This document shows, piece after piece, positions 59,078 through 64,000 of a stretch of DNA of 64,000 nt (its first letter is position 1; every line of letters starts with the position of its first letter). The notes beneath the pieces were generated by a model. It worked only from the letters and a program-made list of their open reading frames with translations. It was not told the DNA's origin and did no database searches. Origin of the DNA: Homoserinibacter gongjuensis (lineage in GTDB: Bacteria; Actinomycetota; Actinomycetes; Actinomycetales; Microbacteriaceae); assembly GCF_030161875.1 (NCBI RefSeq), contig NZ_BSVA01000001.1, forward strand, positions 2,108,001 to 2,172,000, given 5' to 3'. The translations under genes were made by a program, and so were the position numbers.

Positions 59078-59376
59078 GTGTCTGAGATCACCCCCGACCT
59101 CGTGCGCCATCTGGCGCACCTCGCCCGAATCGGCCTCACCGACGACGAGGTTCAGCGTCTGACGGGGAGCTCGGCGTGATCGTCGATGCGGTTGCCACGG
59201 TCACCGAGGTGGCGACACCCGACGTGCCCGCCACGAGTCACCCGATTGCGCTCGGCACCGTGACGCGTCCGGATGTCGTGGGTCGCACGCTCACCCCGGA
59301 GGAGGCGCTCTCGGGTGCCCCGGAGCGCGACGGCGACTTCTTCAAGGTCACCTCGATCCTGGGGGAGGAGCAGTGA
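59078..59376 (+). CDS. gatC: Asp-tRNA(Asn)/Glu-tRNA(Gln) amidotransferase subunit C (one frame break)
   Basis: 99 residues once joined. Small subunit that holds GatA and GatB together in the enzyme converting misacylated Glu-tRNA(Gln) and Asp-tRNA(Asn). Marks: [26 protein letters not shown]-like [40 protein letters not shown]. The break is at 59164-59167 (ACGGGGAGC needs one [20 protein letters not shown]). The stop overlaps the gatA ATG/GTG region by four bases (59373-59376). gatB must be beyond the window or elsewhere. Confidence 0.93.
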
Positions 59377-60865
59377 TCACGCGTTCTGCGGCCGAGTTGG
59401 CCGAGCTGCTCGATTCCGGCGAGACCTCGAGTGTCGAGCTGACGCAGGCCTACCTCGACCGCATCTCGCAGGTCGACGGCGATGTGCACGCGTTCCTGCA
59501 CATCAACGAGAACGCGCTCGACACCGCGGCCGCCATCGACAAGGCACGGGCCGAGGGCACGGCATCCGGGCTCGCGGGCGTGCCGATCGCCATCAAGGAC
59601 GTGCTCTGCACCTTCGACATGCCCTCGACCTCGGGCTCGAAGATCCTCGAGGGCTGGGTGCCGCCCTACGACGCGACCGTCGTCGCCCGACTGCGTGCCG
59701 CCGGTCTCGTGCCGCTCGGCAAGACCAACATGGACGAGTTCGCGATGGGCTCCTCCACCGAGCACTCGGCGTTCGGCAACACCCACAACCCGTGGGATCT
59801 CTCGCGCATCCCCGGCGGTTCGGGGGTGGATCGGCGGCGGCCGTCGCGGCCTTCGAGGCGCCGCTCGCGCTGGGTTCCGACACCGGCGGTTCGATCCGTC
59901 AGCCGGCATCCGTGACGGGCACTGTCGGCATGAAGCCGACCTATGGCGGGGTCTCGCGCTACGGCGCGATCGCTCTCGCCTCCTCGCTCGACCAGGTTGG
60001 CCCGGTCGCCCGCACGGTGCTCGATGCGGCGCTGCTGCACGACGTGATCGGCGGGCACGACCCGAAGGACTCGACCTCGATCCCGGATGCCTGGCCGTCG
60101 TTCGCGGATGCCGCGCGCGCCGGGCAGCGCGAGGGTTCCGTGCGCGGTCTGCGCGTGGGCGTCGTGACCGACCTGGCAGGCGGCGAGGGCTTCCAGCCCG
60201 GTGTCGTGCAGCGCTTCGAGGAGGCGCTCGCGCTGCTGGAGGCGCAGGGGGCTGAGATCGTGCCGATCTCGGCGCCGTCGTTCCGTTATGCGATCGCCGC
60301 CTACTACCTGATCCTTCCGGCGGAGGCATCCAGCAATCTCGCGAAGTTCGACTCGGTGCGCTTCGGCCTGCGGGTGACGCCCGACGGTCAGCCCACGGTC
60401 GAGGATGTCATGTCGGCCACGCGTGAGGCGGGGTTCGGCGACGAGGTGAAGCGGCGCATCATCCTGGGCACCTACGCGCTGTCGGCGGGCTACTACGACG
60501 CCTACTACGGTTCGGCGCAGAAGGTGCGCACGCTCATCCAGCGCGACTTCGACGCCGCCTTCGAGCAGGTGGATGTGCTGGCGACGCCGTCGGCGCCGAC
60601 CACCGCGTTCCCGCTCGGCGCGAAGATCGACGACCCTCTCGCGATGTACCTCAACGACCTGACGACGATCCCGGCGAACCTCGCCGGCGTACCGGGCATC
60701 GCTCTGCCCTCGGGTCTCGCGCCGGAGGACAACCTGCCGGTCGGCATCCAGTTCATGGCGCCCGCGCGCGAGGACGCCCGGCTCTACACAGTGGGTGCTG
60801 CCCTCGAGCAGCTGCTCGTCGACCAGTGGGGTGGCCCGCTGCTGGCGCAGGCGCCGGCGCTCTAA
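59373..60865 (+). CDS. gatA: Asp-tRNA(Asn)/Glu-tRNA(Gln) amidotransferase subunit A (one frame break)
   Basis: 497 residues once joined. Amidase-signature glutaminase subunit that supplies ammonia to GatB. The Lys of the Ser-cisSer-Lys triad is in [12 protein letters not shown]; the cis-Ser is in [13 protein letters not shown] and the nucleophile Ser in [42 protein letters not shown] and the C-terminal [14 protein letters not shown] complete the family. The break is at 59822-59826, precisely inside GGSGGGS: TTCGGGGGTGG needs a sixth G. Co-translated with gatC through a 4-base overlap. Confidence 0.95.
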
Positions 60866-60882
60866 CCGAGCGGCCCACCTGC

Positions 60883-60995
60883 GCCGCTGGCTGAAGCGCT
60901 AGCGGCGACTGCCCCCCGCTGGCTGAAGCGCCCGCGGCGACTACCTTTCCCCCGCTGGTTGAGGAGCCCGCGCAGCGGGCGTCTCGAAACCACCC
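60883..60995 (+). repeat. interspersed hairpin repeat (REP-like), copy 5, triplicated
   Basis: Three successive units: CTGGCTGAAGCGCTAGCGGCGACT, CTGGCTGAAGCGCCCGCGGCGACT, and CTGGTTGAGGAG followed by the full hairpin and GCGTCTCGAAACC. Located 18 bases behind gatA. Confidence 0.8.
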
Positions 60996-61043
60996 CACGG
61001 CCCGGTGCGCCACGGCTGGCGTACGAGCTGCGAGATCTCCCTC

Positions 61044-61102
61044 TTGACGCACCTACCGCATCCGCCCTACAGTTTGGAGCGTACCAATTTGGAGCGCTCC
61101 AA
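61044..61102 (+). promoter_or_regulatory. promoter with two tandem LacI-type operators
   Basis: -35 TTGACG (61044-61049), 18-base spacer, -10 TACAGT (61068-61073). Immediately downstream are TTGGAGCGTACCAA (61074-61087, imperfect) and the perfect palindrome TTGGAGCGCTCCAA (61089-61102). A bound LacI-family repressor would block transcription of the following operon. No repressor gene is visible; it may lie beyond 64000. Confidence 0.75.
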
Positions 61103-61130
61103 CGCGCGGAACCCGAAGGAACCACCGACG

Positions 61131-62406
61131 ATGCAGTCGAGCTACACGGCCACCCTCCCGGTCATCGAAACCGACGTTCTCGTCGCGGGCGGGGATGCGC
61201 GGGCATCGGCGCCGCCGTCTCCTCGGCCCGCAACGGGGCACGCACGCTGCTCGTGGAGCGCGCGGGGTTCACCGGCGGCATCCTCACCTCGGTCGGCAAC
61301 CCCTGGTACGACGGCATCGCGCACCTCGGCACCGGGCGGATCGCGCTCGGCGGCATCCCGTTCGAGATGCTCGTGCGCCTTGGGCGCGCGACCCCCGAGA
61401 CCACGCACCTCGACCACGCGTTCCTGCCGCTCGACCCGGAGCGCTTCAAGCACGCGGCCGACCGGATGCTCGTGGAGCAGTCCGACCGGCTCGACGTGCT
61501 CTTCCACACGGTCGTGTGCGACGTGCTGTCGGATGGCGAGCGCGTCACGGGAGTCGTCATCGCCAACAAGGCCGGCCTGTCGCTCGTCAAGCCGCGCATC
61601 ACGATCGACGCGACGGGTGATGGCGACGTGAGCGCCTGGGCGGGCGCGCCCGTCGCGAAGACCTCGCCGCTGCAGCCGATGACACTGCACTTCCGGGTCG
61701 GCAACGTTCACGACACCGACACCCTCACCTCGCGGATGCGCATGGTCGTCGAGCGGCTGCACGACGCGGGCGAGATCGGGCTGTACTTCTTCCACGCCGA
61801 CCACGACGACTTTGCGCACGCCCCCGACGAGCTCGTGTTCAACCTCACCCGCATCCCGGGGATGCGACCGACCCGGCCGCGCTCACCCACGCCGAGTTCG
61901 CCGGGCGGCGCGACGCCGCGACCCTTGTCGACGCCTGGCGCGCCGATGTTCCGGAGTTCCGGGATGCCTACCTCATCACGAGCGGACCGTACGTGGGCGT
62001 GCGCGAGACGCGTCGCATCATCGGCGACTACCAGCTCACCGAAGACGACATCCGCACGAGCCGACGCTTCGATGATGCGGTGCTGCGGGGCTGCTTCTAC
62101 GTCGACGTGCACCCCTCCGATCGTGCCGGCCTGCACGACTACGACGCCTGGACGCCCGAGCCCTACGACATCCCGTTCCGCACCCTGTTGCCGCGCGGCT
62201 GGGACGACCTCGTCGTCGCGGGGCGCTGCCACTCAGCGACTCGGCGAGCGGCCGGCTCCTCGCGCGTGACGGCGACGGCGATGGGCATGGGCCAGGCCGC
62301 GGGTACCGCGGCTGCCCTCGCGGTGCGCGCCGGCGTCGGCGTGCGTGAGCTGGCCGTCGACGACATCCGATCCACCCTCGTCAGCCAGGGCGCGTTGCTC
62401 GACTGA
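61131..62406 (+). CDS. FAD-dependent oxidoreductase, FAD_oxidored type (two frame breaks)
   Basis: 425 residues once joined, ATG at 61131 with GAAGGA upstream. Rossmann start TDVLVAGGGCAGIGAAVSSARNGARTLLVERAGFTGGILTSVGNPWYDG, ending GMGQAAGTAAALAVRAGVGVRELAVDDIRSTLVSQGALL as in the family. Paralogous in type to the protein at 44017 but shorter, without the C-terminal beta domains. Breaks at 61191-61194 (GGCGGGGATGCG needs one G) and 61858-61861 (CCGGGGATGCG needs one G: IPGDATDPAALTHAEFAGRRDA). First gene of an operon with an ABC binding protein and permease. Reaction unknown. Confidence 0.85.
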
Positions 62407-62438
62407 CACCATTCAACACAGCAGAGTAGGAGACAACG

Positions 62439-63733
62439 ATGTTCACCCGAATCAAGCCCTGGCTGGCGGTCGCCACCGGGGGAGCGCTGGTGCTCAGCCT
62501 TGCGGCATGCACGAGCGAGCCCGCAGACGACGACGGTCCCGTCACGATCGAGTTCTGGAGCATGCCGTTCGGCGGTCATGCCGAGGAGGACGTGGCCGCC
62601 TACGTCGAGGAGTTCAACGCCTCGCAAGACGACGTCGTCGTCGAATTCACGGGCCTGCAGTGGGCCGATGGGCGCGACAAGATCATCCAGGCGGTCGGCG
62701 CGGGCACCGGCCCGGACGTCTTCATCATGGCGCCGGTCAACCAGGACTTCCTGTCGTCGGGTGCGCTCGCGTCGCTCCCCGAGCTCGGCTATACCGACGA
62801 GGATGTCGACCCGTTCCTCGACATCATCGACTACGCCGCCGGTCACGACGGCAAGACCTATGGCGTGCCGATCGGCTACTACGCCAACGTTCTCTACTAC
62901 AACCAGACGATCCTGTCGGAGTACGGCTTCGATGCGCCGCCGACGACCTGGGACGAGTTGAAGGAGACCGCCGCAGCGATCACGGAGGGATCTGGCGGCG
63001 ATGTCATGGGGTTCCAGATCAAGGGGATGGACGACCACCTCAACGCCATCAACCACACCTGGGCCAACTTCTTCTACGCGGCGGGGGCATGCAGCTCACC
63101 GACGACTTCTCGCAGGCGAACGCCAACTCGCCCGCGGGCAAGGAGGCGCTCGCCTACCTGAAGAGCTTCGTCGACGAGGGCATCACGACGCCCGGCCCGA
63201 ATGCGGTCGGCGGCTTCATCGACGGCACGGTGGCGATGTTCGCCTTCCAGCAACTGCACCTGCCGGAGATCGCGGCATCCGGCCTCGGCGACGAGTGGAG
63301 TCTCGCGCCGATGCCGAAGGGCCCGAAGTCGAGCAGCGCCTACGTGGACGGCGAGTTCCTGGTGGCGAACGCCGCGAGCGACCACCTCGAGGCGGCGGGC
63401 ACGTTCATGAAGTGGATGACGTCGCCCGAGCAGGCCGTGCGTTACATGGAGCGCGCGCCGATCTTCCCCTACGAGCTCGACAAGGTCGACGACGCGACGC
63501 GCGCCCAGGTGGAGGCGCTCGTCGACGCCGACCCGGCACGTGCCGCCCTGCTCGAGCAGCTCACGCTCGCGAGCCCCGAGAACATCATGTTCGAGCGCTA
63601 CGCGCAGGCCGCTCGCTGGGAGGCGCAGAAGCAGTACCTGGTGGCGGCGATCAACGGCGACATGTCGATCGACGACGCGCTGAGCGCCATCGACGCGGCC
63701 GTGAACGAGGCGCTCGAAGCGGCGGCCTACTGA
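62439..63733 (+). CDS. ABC sugar-binding lipoprotein (one frame break)
   Basis: 431 residues once joined, GTAGGAG before the ATG. Lipoprotein signal MFTRIKPWLAVATGGALVLSLAAC (lipobox LAAC). Family-1 solute-binding fold: PVTIEFWSMPFGGHAEEDVAAYVEEFN, GTGPDVFIMAPVNQDFLSSGALASL, YGVPIGYYANVLYYNQTILSEYG and FMKWMTSPEQAVRYMERA. The break is at 63083-63087 (GCGGGGGCATGC needs a sixth G: FYAAGGMQLTDDFSQAN). One-base overlap with the permease gene (TGATG). Less related to the Tat-type binding protein at 42686 than the shared layout suggests. Confidence 0.9.
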
Positions 63734-64000
63734 TGGCGGCGCGACGAGGTGGGGTGATCGGCCGGCGACGCGAGAACCTCACTGCGTGGGCGTTCCTGCT
63801 GCCGGGGCTCATCCCCCTCGTCGCGTTCCTCTACTGGCCGCTCGGGCACGCGTTCGGGCTGAGCTTCTTCCAGTGGAACCTGCTCGGCGAGCCGCGATTC
63901 GTGGGCACCCTGCAGTACGAGCGGCTGCTGACATCCGACACCTTCCGCCAGAGCCTTTACGTGACCGCGGTCTACACCGTGGGCGTCTCGGTGGTCGCGT
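63733..64000 (+). CDS. ABC sugar permease, MalF-type, N-terminal part (cut by window edge)
   Basis: ATG at 63733 overlapping the binding-protein stop. The 89 visible codons give a basic start (MAARRGGVIGRRRENL), a first helix TAWAFLLPGLIPLVAFLYWPL, the conserved GLSFFQWNLLGEPRFVGTLQYERLL loop and the beginning of the second helix (SLYVTAVYTVGVSVVA). This is the usual N-terminus of a MalF/UgpA-type permease and continues beyond the window. Confidence 0.88.
   Translation, partial: MAARRGGVIGRRRENLTAWAFLLPGLIPLVAFLYWPLGHAFGLSFFQWNLLGEPRFVGTLQYERLLTSDTFRQSLYVTAVYTVGVSVVA

Noticed and set aside
61044-61130. A small gene in the gap between gatA and the second oxidoreductase
   Set aside because: Only repeats, a promoter and operators are visible; the short open frames have no start signal.

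Overview
The window comes from a high-GC actinobacterium, most likely a member of the Microbacteriaceae. The evidence is a core block in the order xerC, M23 peptidase, rpsB, tsf, pyrH, DUF3097, frr, cdsA; the GlgE branch of alpha-glucan metabolism; class E-type (LAxTG) sorting signals; and interspersed hairpin repeats ending in CGTCTCGAAACC. I see no rRNA or tRNA gene and no CRISPR array.

Layout. 1-330: end of a methyltransferase gene. 347-3870: a visibly less GC-rich island (serine-recombinase remnant, trypsin-like lipoprotein, small lipoprotein, large secreted protein) inserted at a cpdA-like phosphodiesterase gene. A decayed 5' copy of that gene lies on the left and the intact gene on the right. 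5.0-14.5 kb: xerC, envelope proteins, a RIO kinase behind a 20-codon leader ORF, then the translation/lipid block rpsB to cdsA. 13.9-24.8 kb: DivIVA-like proteins, a lytic-transglycosylase-like protein, a Na+/H+ antiporter, a hydrolase, an AI-2E transporter, a very long hendecad coiled-coil protein and a thioredoxin-like chaperone. 24.9-38.6 kb: glycogen/alpha-glucan genes glgB and glgE (minus), glgP (plus) and glgX (minus), wrapped around a five-gene SipW-type secretion cluster. 38.6-39.8 kb: cysteine desulfurase. 39.9-53.1 kb: a carbohydrate-use locus (IclR regulator, two ABC permeases, Tat-type binding protein, FAD oxidoreductase, two giant cell-wall-anchored glycosidases). 53.6-60.9 kb: mnmA, ligA, a hydrolase, gatC and gatA. 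61.0-64.0 kb: a second operon of FAD oxidoreductase, binding protein and permease, behind two LacI-type operators; it runs off the window.

The most important property of the sequence as given is that 28 loci contain reading-frame breaks, 36 in all. They include genes expected to be essential (pyrH, ligA, gatA, gatC, mnmA). Nearly every break is explained by one missing base in a G-run, most often GGGGGA read as GGGGA on the plus strand whichever way the gene runs. Adding back the predicted bases returns each of the 27 genes to an exact multiple of three and restores the family motifs. I annotate these as single CDSs across the break. Systematic sequence error is the likeliest cause, but the strand bias is odd and worth checking.

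How the genes work together. The glg genes build, trim and degrade storage glucan, with GlgE extending chains from maltose-1-phosphate. The two ABC/FAD-oxidoreductase operons and the LAxTG-anchored glycosidases look like a surface polysaccharide-degrading system feeding sugar importers, each operon with its own regulator or operator. The SipW cluster probably exports and matures surface or fibre-like proteins, including a ricin-type lectin. A CebR-like operator sits between it and glgE. Many genes have a TANNNT -10 hexamer only 6-7 bases before the start codon, which indicates leaderless mRNAs.
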